From the NCBI RefSeq assembly GCF_031846265.1, contig NZ_JAVRIA010000003.1, positions 310,001-374,000 of the forward strand: 64,000 nt of DNA. The letters run 5' to 3'. Source of the DNA: Microcosmobacter mediterraneus (GTDB lineage Bacteria > Bacteroidota > Bacteroidia > Flavobacteriales > Flavobacteriaceae). The translations under genes and the position numbers were made by a program. The notes beneath the pieces were generated by a model. That model did no database searches, was not told the origin of the DNA, and saw nothing but the letters and a program-made list of their open reading frames with translations. The number at the start of each line of letters is the position of its first letter. The stretch's first letter is position 1. Positions 1-9,261 of the stretch are shown here, piece after piece.

Positions 1-1
1 A

Positions 2-1468
2 GTTGCTGCTACAGGATCGCTTCAAAATCCAAATGATGTTTTATCCAAAACACAACGCCAACGCTTAGCTAAAGCTGAAAAAACATTTGACAAACCTGTG
101 CTAATAATAACTCCCGAAGAAGCCAACGCAGCTGAAAAAAGCAAAACAACCAAAACTAAAACTTGGCGTATGATAGCCAAAAACGTTAGAGATTTTGCTT
201 GGGCTTCGTCTCGTAAATTTATTTGGGATGCCCAAGCTGTACAATTACCATCCAATAAAGTTATGGCCATGTCATTCTATCCAAATGAAGGCTTACCAGT
301 TTGGCAAGAAGAATCTACTAAAGCAGTGATGCATGCCTTAGAAGTCTATTCTGAAGCTACTTTTGATTATCCTTATCCTGTTGCTATATCTGTGAATACT
401 TCCAATATTGGTATGGAGTTTCCTATGATTAGTTTTAATGGTGGGCGACCAAACAGTAAAGGCGAAATGAGTAAAAACGCTAAAGCTGGAATGATTGGTA
501 CTATTATCCATGAAGTTGGGCACAATTGGTTTCCTATGATTGTAAGCTCAGATGAGCGTCAATGGATGTGGATGGACGAAGGCTTAAACACCTTTTTACA
601 TCAACGTACTGTCAAGGAACGTTATCCAGATTTTAACCATACCACACCAAAAAGTATTGTGCCATTTATGAAAGGTGATAAAAATATTCTAAGACCAATA
701 ATGACATCTTCAGATAATGACTTGTTAAGTCAGTTTGGTGCTAATTATTATCAGAAACCAACAGTAGGTTTACAAATGCTAAGAAACTCTATTGTAGGAG
801 AAGAGTTATTTGATCAAGCTTTTAAAGAGTATGCTAACCGTTGGAAATACAAGCATCCAAATCCTGCAGATTTATTTAGAACCTTAGAGGATGCCACTGC
901 TACTGATTTAGATTGGTTTTTTAGAGGTTGGTTCTTCACAACAGATAACGTAGATATAGAGTTAGCAGATGTAAAATGGTTTAAAGTAGAACCAGAAGTA
1001 AGTATAGAGGATAAACAAAAACAAGGTGATTTGAATGTTACTTCAGAAAACGCTGGTGGTAAAGCTAAAGATTTTTCTGGTGGTCCAGAACAAATAAAAA
1101 TGGTAAGTACACCTGATGCAAATTATGGACAATTTCTATCTAGACTTGATGAGCCAGAAATCAGAAAACAAGTTGAAGGCAAAAATATCTATGAGGTTAA
1201 AATTAAAAATAAAGGTGGCTTAGTAATGCCTGTAACGATTGAGTGGCAGTATGCAGATGGCACTACAGAAATAGATCGTTTGCCAGCAGAAATTTGGCGT
1301 ACAAATGAATATGAGACTACAAAAACATTCATCAAAGACAAACAAGTTATCAAAGTTATTATAGACCCAAAAGGTGAGTTTGCAGATGTTGATGATAAAA
1401 ACAATAGCTTTCCTAAAGTAGAAGAAGCTTCAGATTTTGACAAGTTTAAAGATCAGCAAAAAAATTAA
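2..1468 (+). CDS. M1 family metallopeptidase, 5'-truncated by window edge
   Basis: The frame is open from base 2, so the true start lies upstream and the visible part is about 488 residues. The zinc site is complete: HEVGH at visible residues 170-174 and, 18 residues later, the third ligand Glu in WMDEGLN (about 193), which is the HExxH-x18-E spacing of M1 (gluzincin) aminopeptidases. A GMEFP segment upstream corresponds to the GxMEN substrate-binding loop, and NYYQKP downstream is a plausible site for the catalytic Tyr. These proteins cleave N-terminal residues from peptides; Bacteroidota homologues are usually secreted, but the signal peptide is not in the window. The Lys/Asp-rich tail after about residue 330 looks like a beta-type accessory domain. 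A GTG at 98 is only an internal codon. Confidence 0.88.
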   Translation, partial: VAATGSLQNPNDVLSKTQRQRLAKAEKTFDKPVLIITPEEANAAEKSKTTKTKTWRMIAKNVRDFAWASSRKFIWDAQAVQLPSNKVMAMSFYPNEGLPVWQEESTKAVMHALEVYSEATFDYPYPVAISVNTSNIGMEFPMISFNGGRPNSKGEMSKNAKAGMIGTIIHEVGHNWFPMIVSSDERQWMWMDEGLNTFLHQRTVKERYPDFNHTTPKSIVPFMKGDKNILRPIMTSSDNDLLSQFGANYYQKPTVGLQMLRNSIVGEELFDQAFKEYANRWKYKHPNPADLFRTLEDATATDLDWFFRGWFFTTDNVDIELADVKWFKVEPEVSIEDKQKQGDLNVTSENAGGKAKDFSGGPEQIKMVSTPDANYGQFLSRLDEPEIRKQVEGKNIYEVKIKNKGGLVMPVTIEWQYADGTTEIDRLPAEIWRTNEYETTKTFIKDKQVIKVIIDPKGEFADVDDKNNSFPKVEEASDFDKFKDQQKN

Positions 1469-1484
1469 TACATTTTAAAATGTA
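1469..1484. repeat. 16-bp perfect palindrome directly after peptidase stop
   Basis: TACATTTTAAAATGTA begins on the base after the stop codon of the M1 peptidase and is self-complementary over all 16 bases. There is no loop and no T-run, so it is a poor intrinsic terminator; it could be a protein-binding palindrome upstream of the HMG-CoA synthase gene or chance in AT-rich DNA. Confidence 0.4.
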
Positions 1485-1589
1485 AAGACAATAGCTTAGT
1501 ATTCGCAATCGTTTTCGTTAATTTTTATAGTATTCACATGTCTCAAAACAAAAAATAGTCTCTAAATTTACTACTAAATTTTTGAGGTT

Positions 1590-2966
1590 ATGGAGACTAC
1601 ATTTGGAATTGATGCTATTGATTACTATGTGCCACAATTGGTATTACCTATCGAAAAATTGGCCATTGCACGTAATATTATACCTGCTAAATTAGAAAAA
1701 GGATTAGGCTTAAAGTCCATGGCATTAATTGATGTTAATGAAGATGCAGCCTCTATGGCAGCAAATGCACTAAATAATCTAATTACAAAAAATGTCATTG
1801 ATCCACATACCATTGGTCGTGTTTATTTAGGCACTGAAAGTGCTGTAGATGGATCAAAACCAACAGCTACTTATGCTATTGGCGCTGTTGAGCAAAAACT
1901 CTCCAAACAATATGGAGAACGTTGCTTTAAGAACTGTGATGTTGTTGACCTTACGTTTGCATGTGTAGGAGCTGTTGATGCTATGGAAAATTGCTTGGAT
2001 TGGGTGAGAGCTAATCCAACACGTAAAGCCATTGTTATAGCATCTGATATTGCTAAATACGAATTAGGATCCTCAGGTGAATATACCCAAGGTGCTGGTG
2101 CAGTAGCAATATTAATTTGTGCAAATCCAAGTATATTATCTATTAATAATACATTTGGTATTAGCATGGAACATGTTGGTGATTTCTTTAAGCCTAGACG
2201 TGTGATTTCTAATAACGACCTAAATGGACTGAGTATTAAAGAGATTACAAATTCCACAAAAGAAAAGCTAGAATTGTTTTTTGAAGAACCTGTATTTGAT
2301 GGTTATTATTCCAACGAATGTTATCAAAACAGAATAAGTGAAGCATTAGATCATTTTAGTTCACAAAAAGAAATCGATTTTTTAAATGAATGGAAACACA
2401 TAGTTTTTCATCTTCCGTATGCATTTCAAGGTCGAAGAATGATGTTTAATATTTGGTTAAAATGGATCACGGAAAAGGAGCTATTACCTCAACTTGAAAA
2501 AGAAATTGGAACCATAGACTCGATGAATATAAAAGATTGGACAAAGGCAGCTTCTAAATCGTCATTATATACATCTTTTGTTAGTGAAAAAATAGCAGAT
2601 GGTGAATTCGCCTCTAGTGAGATTGGCAATATGTATACAGCATCTATTTTTATGTCTTTGATTAGTCTTTTACGTTTATCTTATGAAAAAAAGAAAGAAA
2701 TAACAGGAGATACTATTGGTTTTTTAAGCTATGGTAGTGGTTCAAAGTCTAAAGTTTTTGAAGGCATAGTTACTAAAGACTGGAAAGCAAAAATTCAACA
2801 TTTAGATGTGTTCACCGAGTTAGAAAACCGAAAAGTTATTGATTTTGAAACCTATGAAAAACTACACAATAGCTCTATTTCTAAATCTGTAAATAAAACA
2901 AAAAACATTGTACTTGCAGGAATTTCAACTGAAGAAAACAAGGAGGGCTTTAGGTATTATAATTAA
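1590..2966 (+). CDS. Hydroxymethylglutaryl-CoA synthase family protein
   Basis: The 458-residue cytosolic protein has the thiolase-fold features of HMG-CoA synthase: the nucleophile Cys125 in TFACVGAVDAMENC, and the later FHLPYAFQG segment carrying the catalytic-type His. The family condenses acetyl-CoA with acetoacetyl-CoA to HMG-CoA for the mevalonate route to isoprenoids, which Flavobacteriia generally use. Length is as expected for bacterial/eukaryotic-type HMGS. No other mevalonate gene is adjacent. It converges on the DUF5686 gene and their stop codons share the bases TTAA (2963-2966). Polyketide-type beta-branching HMGS homologues are an alternative, but no polyketide genes are near. 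Confidence 0.87.
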   Translation: METTFGIDAIDYYVPQLVLPIEKLAIARNIIPAKLEKGLGLKSMALIDVNEDAASMAANALNNLITKNVIDPHTIGRVYLGTESAVDGSKPTATYAIGAVEQKLSKQYGERCFKNCDVVDLTFACVGAVDAMENCLDWVRANPTRKAIVIASDIAKYELGSSGEYTQGAGAVAILICANPSILSINNTFGISMEHVGDFFKPRRVISNNDLNGLSIKEITNSTKEKLELFFEEPVFDGYYSNECYQNRISEALDHFSSQKEIDFLNEWKHIVFHLPYAFQGRRMMFNIWLKWITEKELLPQLEKEIGTIDSMNIKDWTKAASKSSLYTSFVSEKIADGEFASSEIGNMYTASIFMSLISLLRLSYEKKKEITGDTIGFLSYGSGSKSKVFEGIVTKDWKAKIQHLDVFTELENRKVIDFETYEKLHNSSISKSVNKTKNIVLAGISTEENKEGFRYYN

Positions 2967-5473
2967 AAACTAAACCCAAAACTTCCGGTTATACCAAATT
3001 TACGAGCTCCAGGACTATCTAAATAATTACCCCTAAAATTGAAGTCAATTCTAAGCACTTTAAAAATATTACCTATACCTAAACTGTACTCGTAATAGAT
3101 TTTATCACTTGGTGCTATTAATGGAAATTCTACTGGGTTCCCTGTAGTACTCAAATTAATGTTATCTTGAGATAGTTCGCCCCAAACACCACGTAATCCT
3201 AATATAGCTCTAAGGTTGTACTTCTTTAAAAATGGAATCCTAGAAAAAATTCGTCCATTGAAATTATGTTCTATATGCATTGAAGAATAGGTATCAGTAA
3301 CAAACTCATAAAAATCTAGTTGAGGAAACGTATTATATATGGAAAAGAACGTCTGATTTCCTGGAACTACGCTTAATAAGCCTAATGGTACATCTCCAAA
3401 AGTTTTTCCAACTTCTAGCGTAGTATACAGACGACCAAAGCCACCTACTTGCCAAGGTTGTAAATACGAAAATTGCAGTTTTGTATAATCGAAATCACTC
3501 TTAAACCAATTTCTATCTCCTCTACTTATTTGAGCATACAATCTGGCAAAATCGTCATTTGCTGTTTTACGTTCTACGCCATAACCTGTCATTTTTCGTT
3601 TTGGAAAATACGATAATGATAATGAGGTTTCAAACTGTTTAATTTCTGAAGCGACACCACTTGTTGCTTCAGGATCATTATAATCTAAACTAAATGTCGG
3701 TGAGGCAGATTCTAAAGTTCGGTAGTTATTACTCCAACGTACTATAAAATTTCTAGCTGGCTCTAACTCTAAAGACAAAACTGTGAGATTTATTGTTGTG
3801 AGTTTATCATTGGCACCTGTTCCAACAACTGCTGATGATGCTAAACTTCGGCCCAAAACATCTGTAGATGTTGTTAAACTAGCACCTATTTGTTCTACAT
3901 CGCGACGGTTTCCACCAGAGATAATAAACCTACTCTTTTTATCAATAAGCCACTTTCCAGAAATTCCATATTTAAACTTATCATCTCTAAAACCGTAAGC
4001 TAAAAAGCCTTCTAATCTCCATAAATCATTTCTACTAAAATAGGTTCGTCCTCCAGCTCTTAATCTAAAGCCCTCAACATCATTAAACCCAACCGTTGAA
4101 AAAATTGGTCCATAGTCAAAATTTATACTTGGAAATTCTATATAACCTGAAGCGAGTATACTTCCTATATTGTAGAGTCGTTTAAATTTTTTGACCGTTT
4201 TTAAGGTATCTAACATTTTATAGACTCCCTTTTCATCTTTATTTAAAGCTTCAAATCTATTTTGTTCCCAAAAACTATCATCTCTGTCATAAATATCTTC
4301 ATCAAAACTATAAACTTCTTGATCGTAAAACTCCTTATCCTTAGGCTTATCAAAAACATAATTATCATATAAGGTGGTACGCTTTCCATAGACTCCTCTG
4401 GACTTTTCCTTTTTATTTAAAGCGAAATCAGATAACATATAATCCCGCTTAATCAAGAAGAGTGAATCATTTAGTACTTCAAATTCTTGTTCGATATAAA
4501 TTTCTTTTACCCAATTAATGTTAGCGCTTTTAGAAGCTTGAAGATTAATTTCTTTAATAGCATAGGTTGAATCATTGACCCAAAAATCACCTTTAAAAGT
4601 CAATTCGTTTTTCCGTCTTGGATAGTAAATAATATTATAACACCACTTATCGTCTACATAAGCACTATCTGAAAGTACATAATTATAACTTTGTACACCT
4701 CCTTTTCCTAGAGGACTTACAAAACTTTTATCAAAGAACTTAAGGTAGTTATCATAAACGTTAAAATCTGAATATAAGTCGCCAACAAAATCTATAATAA
4801 CTTGGTTATCACTAAACCCAGAATTCTTATTTCCTCTAAGATCTGTTTTTTCTTTATTAAGTGTATTATCACCATATACAGTACTTACGGCTTCATTAAG
4901 AAATATTGGTAAATAAGTTTTACCTGTAACTCTAGAGGTGTCTACTTCATTAAAAACAAACTCCATACCTCTAAAAAGTCTACTTTTTATTAAAGCACTA
5001 TCTATAGTGTTTAAATCAAACTCAACCTTTTCGTATTTATCATATTGATATTGGTTAAACTGTTTGAGGCCATTTTTACGCTTACGTTCCCAGATTTTTT
5101 TAAGAATAGCTATGGCAGGATTCTCAGACGCCTTTTTTGATTGCTTACCAGCAGCTATAACGACAGCATCAAGCGCCTCAGCTTCTTCCTTAAGCGTAAA
5201 TTTAAGATCGTAGTTAACCTTCTTGATTAGATTAATAACAATACTTTCATAACCCAAAAAAGAAATCTCTAACTCGGTCCATGTATTCTCAGACTCTAGA
5301 TAGAACTTTCCATTTTCATTGGTAATAGTACCCTCAGTAGTCCCTTTAAATAAAACATTTGCAAAAGCTACAGGTTCACCAGTTTCGTCGTAAACGTGAC
5401 CACTAACTTTAGTTTGAGACAATGTGACTGTTAATCCACTAAAAAAGAAAAGGGCAAGTAGTAAGTTTTTCAT
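2963..5473 (-). CDS. DUF5686 / carboxypeptidase-regulatory-like outer-membrane protein
   Basis: An 836-residue envelope protein. Residues 1-20 form a signal peptide ending near TLSQ. Residues about 22-85 are a CarboxypepD_reg-like (CNA-B type) beta-sandwich (VSGHVYDETGEPVAFANV, then GKFYLE and FLGYES). The long remainder alternates hydrophobic and aromatic residues and ends in ITGSFGFSF, a C-terminal Phe typical of outer-membrane barrels. This architecture matches the Bacteroidota DUF5686 family, which resembles TonB receptors without a recognisable plug. Function is unknown. It lies downstream of pdhB with a hairpin and T-run between them, so it may be only partly co-transcribed. The overlap with the convergent HMGS gene is 4 bp. 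Confidence 0.82.
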   Translation of the reverse strand: MKNLLLALFFFSGLTVTLSQTKVSGHVYDETGEPVAFANVLFKGTTEGTITNENGKFYLESENTWTELEISFLGYESIVINLIKKVNYDLKFTLKEEAEALDAVVIAAGKQSKKASENPAIAILKKIWERKRKNGLKQFNQYQYDKYEKVEFDLNTIDSALIKSRLFRGMEFVFNEVDTSRVTGKTYLPIFLNEAVSTVYGDNTLNKEKTDLRGNKNSGFSDNQVIIDFVGDLYSDFNVYDNYLKFFDKSFVSPLGKGGVQSYNYVLSDSAYVDDKWCYNIIYYPRRKNELTFKGDFWVNDSTYAIKEINLQASKSANINWVKEIYIEQEFEVLNDSLFLIKRDYMLSDFALNKKEKSRGVYGKRTTLYDNYVFDKPKDKEFYDQEVYSFDEDIYDRDDSFWEQNRFEALNKDEKGVYKMLDTLKTVKKFKRLYNIGSILASGYIEFPSINFDYGPIFSTVGFNDVEGFRLRAGGRTYFSRNDLWRLEGFLAYGFRDDKFKYGISGKWLIDKKSRFIISGGNRRDVEQIGASLTTSTDVLGRSLASSAVVGTGANDKLTTINLTVLSLELEPARNFIVRWSNNYRTLESASPTFSLDYNDPEATSGVASEIKQFETSLSLSYFPKRKMTGYGVERKTANDDFARLYAQISRGDRNWFKSDFDYTKLQFSYLQPWQVGGFGRLYTTLEVGKTFGDVPLGLLSVVPGNQTFFSIYNTFPQLDFYEFVTDTYSSMHIEHNFNGRIFSRIPFLKKYNLRAILGLRGVWGELSQDNINLSTTGNPVEFPLIAPSDKIYYEYSLGIGNIFKVLRIDFNFRGNYLDSPGARKFGITGSFGFSF

Positions 5474-5515
5474 AAAAAAAATAAAACATCATCAACAACC
5501 ATGCAAATGATGTTT
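5474..5515 (-). terminator. Candidate intrinsic terminator/attenuator between pdhB and DUF5686 gene
   Basis: Read on the minus strand, AAACATCAT (5515-5507) pairs with ATGATGTTT (5492-5484), 9 bp with a 14-nt loop, and is followed by TATTTTTTTTA up to the ATG of the DUF5686 gene. The stem is AT-rich, so it is weak. Its position directly before the start codon would also allow a role in translation of the downstream gene. Confidence 0.38.
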
Positions 5516-5539
5516 AAAACGCAAAATAATGCAAATTAT

Positions 5540-6517
5540 TTACTTGTACATTACTTTTTTAACAGCTTTGATCACGTCGTTATGATTTGGTAACCATTCA
5601 GCCAGTAATACAGGCGAATAAGGCGCAGGAGTATCTGCAGTATTTATTTTTTCGATTGGTGCATCTAAATAATCAAAAGCTTTAGATTGTACCTGGTAAG
5701 TAATTTCTGTGGCTACATTACCAAATGGCCAAGCCTCTTCAAGTACTACTAACCTATTTGTTTTTTTAACAGACGTTAAAATAGCGTCATGATCCATAGG
5801 TCTTACAGTTCGTAAATCAATAATCTCACAAGAAATACCTTCTTTTTCCAATTCATCAGCAGCTTTGTATGCCTCCTTAATGATCTTACCAAAAGAAACT
5901 ATAGTTACATCAGTGCCTTCGCGCTTAATATCTGCAACACCAATAGGAATAGTATACTCGCCTTCTGGAACTTCTCCTTTGTCACCATACATTTGCTCAC
6001 TTTCCATAAAAATTACAGGATCATCATCTCGTATTGCAGATTTTAATAGGCCTTTAGCATCATAAGGATTTGATGGTACAATCACCTTTAATCCTGGTGT
6101 GTTGGCATACCAGCTCTCAAAGGCTTGTGAGTGTGTGGCAGCCAATTGTCCGGCTGAAGCTGTTGGTCCTCTAAACACAATTGGGCATTTAAACTGTCCA
6201 CCAGACATTTGTCTAATCTTTGCTGCATTATTTATAATCTGATCAATTCCTACTAAAGAGAAGTTAAAGGTCATAAACTCTACAATTGGTCTACAGCCAG
6301 TCATTGTAGATCCAACACCAATTCCTGCAAAACCTAATTCGGCAATTGGTGTATCAATGACACGTTTTTCGCCAAACTCATCAAGCATACCTTTGGAAGC
6401 TTTGTAAGCTCCATTATATTCCGCAACTTCCTCACCCATTAAATAAATGCTTTCATCTCTTCGCATTTCTTCACTCATGGCCTCACAAACGGCTTCTCTA
6501 AACTGAATTGTTTTCAT
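5540..6517 (-). CDS. pdhB: Pyruvate dehydrogenase E1 component beta subunit
   Basis: The 325-residue protein has the usual length and order of E1-beta: an N-terminal pyrimidine-binding domain with DTPIAELGFAGIGVG (TPP-activating Glu region), FMTFNF, the GQLAATHSQAFESWYANTPG segment, and the C-terminal transketolase domain with DLRTVRPMD. E1 beta pairs with E1 alpha in an alpha2beta2 thiamine-diphosphate enzyme that decarboxylates pyruvate (or branched 2-oxo acids) and acetylates the lipoyl E2. No E1 alpha or E2 gene is visible; in Flavobacteriia pdhB is often separate. A TATTTTTG element reads on the minus strand at 6544-6537, 20 bases before the ATG, with no clear TTG at -33. Confidence 0.92.
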   Translation of the reverse strand: MKTIQFREAVCEAMSEEMRRDESIYLMGEEVAEYNGAYKASKGMLDEFGEKRVIDTPIAELGFAGIGVGSTMTGCRPIVEFMTFNFSLVGIDQIINNAAKIRQMSGGQFKCPIVFRGPTASAGQLAATHSQAFESWYANTPGLKVIVPSNPYDAKGLLKSAIRDDDPVIFMESEQMYGDKGEVPEGEYTIPIGVADIKREGTDVTIVSFGKIIKEAYKAADELEKEGISCEIIDLRTVRPMDHDAILTSVKKTNRLVVLEEAWPFGNVATEITYQVQSKAFDYLDAPIEKINTADTPAPYSPVLLAEWLPNHNDVIKAVKKVMYK

Positions 6518-6723
6518 ATCTATTTTTTAAGAAGAACAAAAATAGGATAATTGCATCTTTTATTAAAGAGCATTGAATTAAAAATTTTATTATGCGTGCA
6601 TAGTATTTTTGAAATAATTTAAGTATCTTCGTAGCCGCTTAAATACTACATTAGTATTGCTTATTTTTGCAGCCCTTTTAAGGGATACAAACAATACTAA
6701 TTCACAATAAAAACAAATAAAAC

Positions 6724-7470
6724 ATGAAAATTTTAGTATGTATTAGCCATGTTCCTGATACGACCTCTAAAATCAATTTTACAGAAGGTGATACAAAATT
6801 TGACACTAACGGCGTGCAATTTGTAATCAATCCTAATGATGAGTTTGGTCTAACAAGAGCCATGTGGTTTAAAGAAAAGCAAGGTGCATCTGTTGATGTT
6901 GTTAATGTTGGTGGACCAGAAACTGAGCCAACACTTAGAAAAGCACTGGCTATTGGAGCAGATACTGCTATACGTGTAAACACAGAAGCAACTGATGGAT
7001 TTGCTGTAGCTAAACAACTTGCTAGTGTGGTAGATAATGGTGGTTACGATTTAGTTATTGCTGGTAGAGAATCTATCGATTATAATGGTGGAATGGTTCC
7101 TGGTATGTTAGCAGGTTTAACTGAAGCTAACTATGTAACAAATTGTATTAGTCTTGAGGTTGATGGAACTTCTGCAAAAGCTATCCGTGAGATTGATGGT
7201 GGAAAAGAAACCGTAAACACATCTTTACCTCTAGTAATTGGTGGACAAAAAGGGTTAGTAGAAGAAAGTGATTTAAGAATACCAAATATGAGAGGTATTA
7301 TGATGGCGCGTAAAAAACCATTAACGGTTATAGAGCCAGTTGATGCTACTAACGAAACATCTTCAGCGAAATTTGAAAAACCAGCACCTAAAGGTGACGT
7401 TAAATTGGTTGATCCAGGGAATATTGATGAATTAGTAAGCTTACTTCATAACGAAGCTAAAGTGATTTAA
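6724..7470 (+). CDS. etfB: Electron transfer flavoprotein beta subunit
   Basis: A 248-residue protein beginning MKILVCISHVPDT, the classical EtfB N-terminus, with GGPETEPTLRKALAIGAD and the AGRESIDYNGG-MVPGMLA region that contacts AMP and EtfA. EtfAB takes electrons from acyl-CoA and other flavin dehydrogenases in the cytosol and passes them to ETF:quinone oxidoreductase. It is 13 bases upstream of etfA and clearly co-transcribed. The gene faces away from pdhB; in the shared 206-bp gap a TATTTTTG at 6662-6669 is a candidate -7 element but lacks a matching TTG upstream. Confidence 0.96.
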   Translation: MKILVCISHVPDTTSKINFTEGDTKFDTNGVQFVINPNDEFGLTRAMWFKEKQGASVDVVNVGGPETEPTLRKALAIGADTAIRVNTEATDGFAVAKQLASVVDNGGYDLVIAGRESIDYNGGMVPGMLAGLTEANYVTNCISLEVDGTSAKAIREIDGGKETVNTSLPLVIGGQKGLVEESDLRIPNMRGIMMARKKPLTVIEPVDATNETSSAKFEKPAPKGDVKLVDPGNIDELVSLLHNEAKVI

Positions 7471-7483
7471 AAACAAAAAGAAT

Positions 7484-8446
7484 ATGTCAGTTTTAGTATA
7501 TACAGAATCCGATAATGGACAATTTAAAAAAGCTGCTTTAGAAGTAGCTTCTTATGCCAAAGCAGTTGCTAATCAATTAGGAACAACTGTAACAGCAGTA
7601 AGTATCAATGCAAGCGATACATCAGTTTTAAGGAACTATGGTGTAGATAAAGTTTTGCATGTTAAAGATACTACTCTAAATAACTTTAATGCTAATAGTT
7701 TTGCATCTATTATTTCTCAAGCAGCACAACAAGAAGGCTCAGAAGTAGTAGTTGTAAGTTCAACAGCAGATAGTCGCTACTTGGCTCCATTACTTGCGGT
7801 AAACTTAAATGCTGGTTATGCATCTAATGTAGTAGATGCACCTTCGAGTACAGCACCATTTACAGTTAAACGTACTGCATTTACAAACAAAGCCTTTAAT
7901 TATTCTACAATAAACACAACAAACAAAATTGTTGGTGTTTCTAGTAATGCCTTTGGTCTAGTTGAATCTTCAGGAAACGCAACTGAAGAAGCCTTTGCTC
8001 CTAACCTTCCAGAATCTGGAGTCACTGTTGAATCTCTAGACAAAGCTACAGATAAGGTTAGTATTGCAGATGCAGACATTGTTGTCTCAGCTGGACGTGG
8101 ACTTAAAGGTCCAGAACATTGGGGAATGGTAGAAGAGTTAGCAGATGTACTTGGCGCAGCAACGGCTTGCTCTAAACCAGTGAGTGACTTAGGTTGGAGA
8201 CCACATAGTGAACATGTAGGACAAACTGGTAAGCCTGTGGCCTCTAATCTTTATATTGCTATAGGAATCTCTGGTGCTATACAGCATTTAGCAGGTATTA
8301 ATGCCTCAAAAGTTAAAGTAGTCATTAATACAGATCCTGAAGCTCCTTTCTTCAAAGCTGCTGACTATGGTGTTGTTGGCGATGCTTTTGAAGTTGTACC
8401 TCAACTTATCGAAAAGTTGAAGCAATTTAAGGCTCAAAACGCATAA
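7484..8446 (+). CDS. etfA: Electron transfer flavoprotein alpha subunit
   Basis: This 320-residue protein carries the FAD-binding C-terminal domain signature of EtfA: VVSAGRGLKGPEHWGM, SKPVSDLGWRPHSEHVGQTG, and AIGISGAIQHLAGI followed by INTDPEAPFFKAADYG. It binds FAD and forms the heterodimer with EtfB encoded just upstream. The N-terminal half (about 1-190) is the nucleotide-binding-like domain without cofactor. Downstream lies a 110-bp gap with a strong predicted RNA structure before the DUF151 gene. Confidence 0.96.
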   Translation: MSVLVYTESDNGQFKKAALEVASYAKAVANQLGTTVTAVSINASDTSVLRNYGVDKVLHVKDTTLNNFNANSFASIISQAAQQEGSEVVVVSSTADSRYLAPLLAVNLNAGYASNVVDAPSSTAPFTVKRTAFTNKAFNYSTINTTNKIVGVSSNAFGLVESSGNATEEAFAPNLPESGVTVESLDKATDKVSIADADIVVSAGRGLKGPEHWGMVEELADVLGAATACSKPVSDLGWRPHSEHVGQTGKPVASNLYIAIGISGAIQHLAGINASKVKVVINTDPEAPFFKAADYGVVGDAFEVVPQLIEKLKQFKAQNA

Positions 8447-8469
8447 ATTTAGTACCTTGTAATAGTGGA

Positions 8470-8541
8470 GGACTGTTTAGATTCGCATAATTCTCTAAAT
8501 CTGTCTTGGACAGTTTGGTTAATTCCTAATTTAAACAGTTC
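8470..8541 (+). other. Predicted structured RNA element in etfA-nuclease gap
   Basis: Bases 8470-8483 (GGACTGTTTAGATT) can pair over 14 consecutive positions with 8528-8541 (AATTTAAACAGTTC), two of them G-U. The enclosed 44 bases contain a second hairpin, CTGTC (8501-8505)/GACAG (8509-8513) with a TTG loop. No run of T follows, so this is not a standard terminator. It ends 15 bases before the ATG at 8557 and may be a leader, an RNA-processing site or a weak 3' structure for etfBA. Confidence 0.45.
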
Positions 8542-8556
8542 TTTGCATTTCTAAAA

Positions 8557-9165
8557 ATGAGCCTAGTTAAACTAAATATAAAAGGAATATCTTATAGCCA
8601 AACACAGAATGGTGCTTATGCTCTTATTCTTAATGAGGTAGATGGCGAACGTAAACTTCCTATCGTCATAGGTGCATTTGAGGCGCAATCTATAGCTATA
8701 GCTTTAGAGAAAGAAATTAGACCTCCTCGACCTTTAACACACGATTTATTTAAGAATTTTGCCGATCGTTTTGACATTGTCGTTAAGCAAGTTATTATTC
8801 ATAAGTTAGTAGATGGTGTTTTCTATTCAAGCTTAATTTGTGAGCGTGATAAAATTGAAGAAATCATTGATGCCAGAACTAGTGATGCCATTGCTTTAGC
8901 TTTACGTTTTGATGCTCCGATATTTACGTATAAAAACATCTTAGATAAAGCAGGAATTTACCTTAAAGTAAATCCTAAATCAGACGACGAGCAAGATGAT
9001 AGTATTCTTGTCGATGATTTAGTAGCCGAAGAAATTGAATCTAATATTCAAGACAATTACAAAGACAAAAGCTTAAAAGAACTCAATAATCTTTTAGATG
9101 AAGCTGTTGCCAATGAAGACTACGAAACTGCTGCACGTATTAGAGACGAAATCTCTAAACGCTAA
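8557..9165 (+). CDS. Bifunctional nuclease family protein (DUF151) with UVR motif
   Basis: The 202-residue protein has a DUF151/BFN domain over about residues 1-130 (LPIVIGAFEAQSIAIAL, then PRPLTHDLF and DARTSDAIALALRFDAPI) and a C-terminal UvrB/UvrC-type UVR motif at about 168-202 (LLDEAVANEDYETAARIRDE). BFN domains have been associated with DNase/RNase activity in plants and are widespread in Bacteroidota, Actinobacteria and Thermotogales; the bacterial role is not settled. UVR motifs mediate protein contacts, for example UvrB-UvrC. The start ATG follows the structured gap described separately. Confidence 0.88.
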   Translation: MSLVKLNIKGISYSQTQNGAYALILNEVDGERKLPIVIGAFEAQSIAIALEKEIRPPRPLTHDLFKNFADRFDIVVKQVIIHKLVDGVFYSSLICERDKIEEIIDARTSDAIALALRFDAPIFTYKNILDKAGIYLKVNPKSDDEQDDSILVDDLVAEEIESNIQDNYKDKSLKELNNLLDEAVANEDYETAARIRDEISKR

Positions 9166-9261
9166 TTCATACTACTTTTAATGTGTTGTCTATATAGTTT
9201 AGTTTTTATACTTTGCGAATCCTGAAGTATTAGCTTCATACTTACGATTAAGACTTACGCC

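Noticed and set aside
98..100. GTG as start of the first peptidase gene
   Set aside because: The frame is open to the window edge and the family needs an N-terminal domain and signal peptide, so the gene is truncated here.
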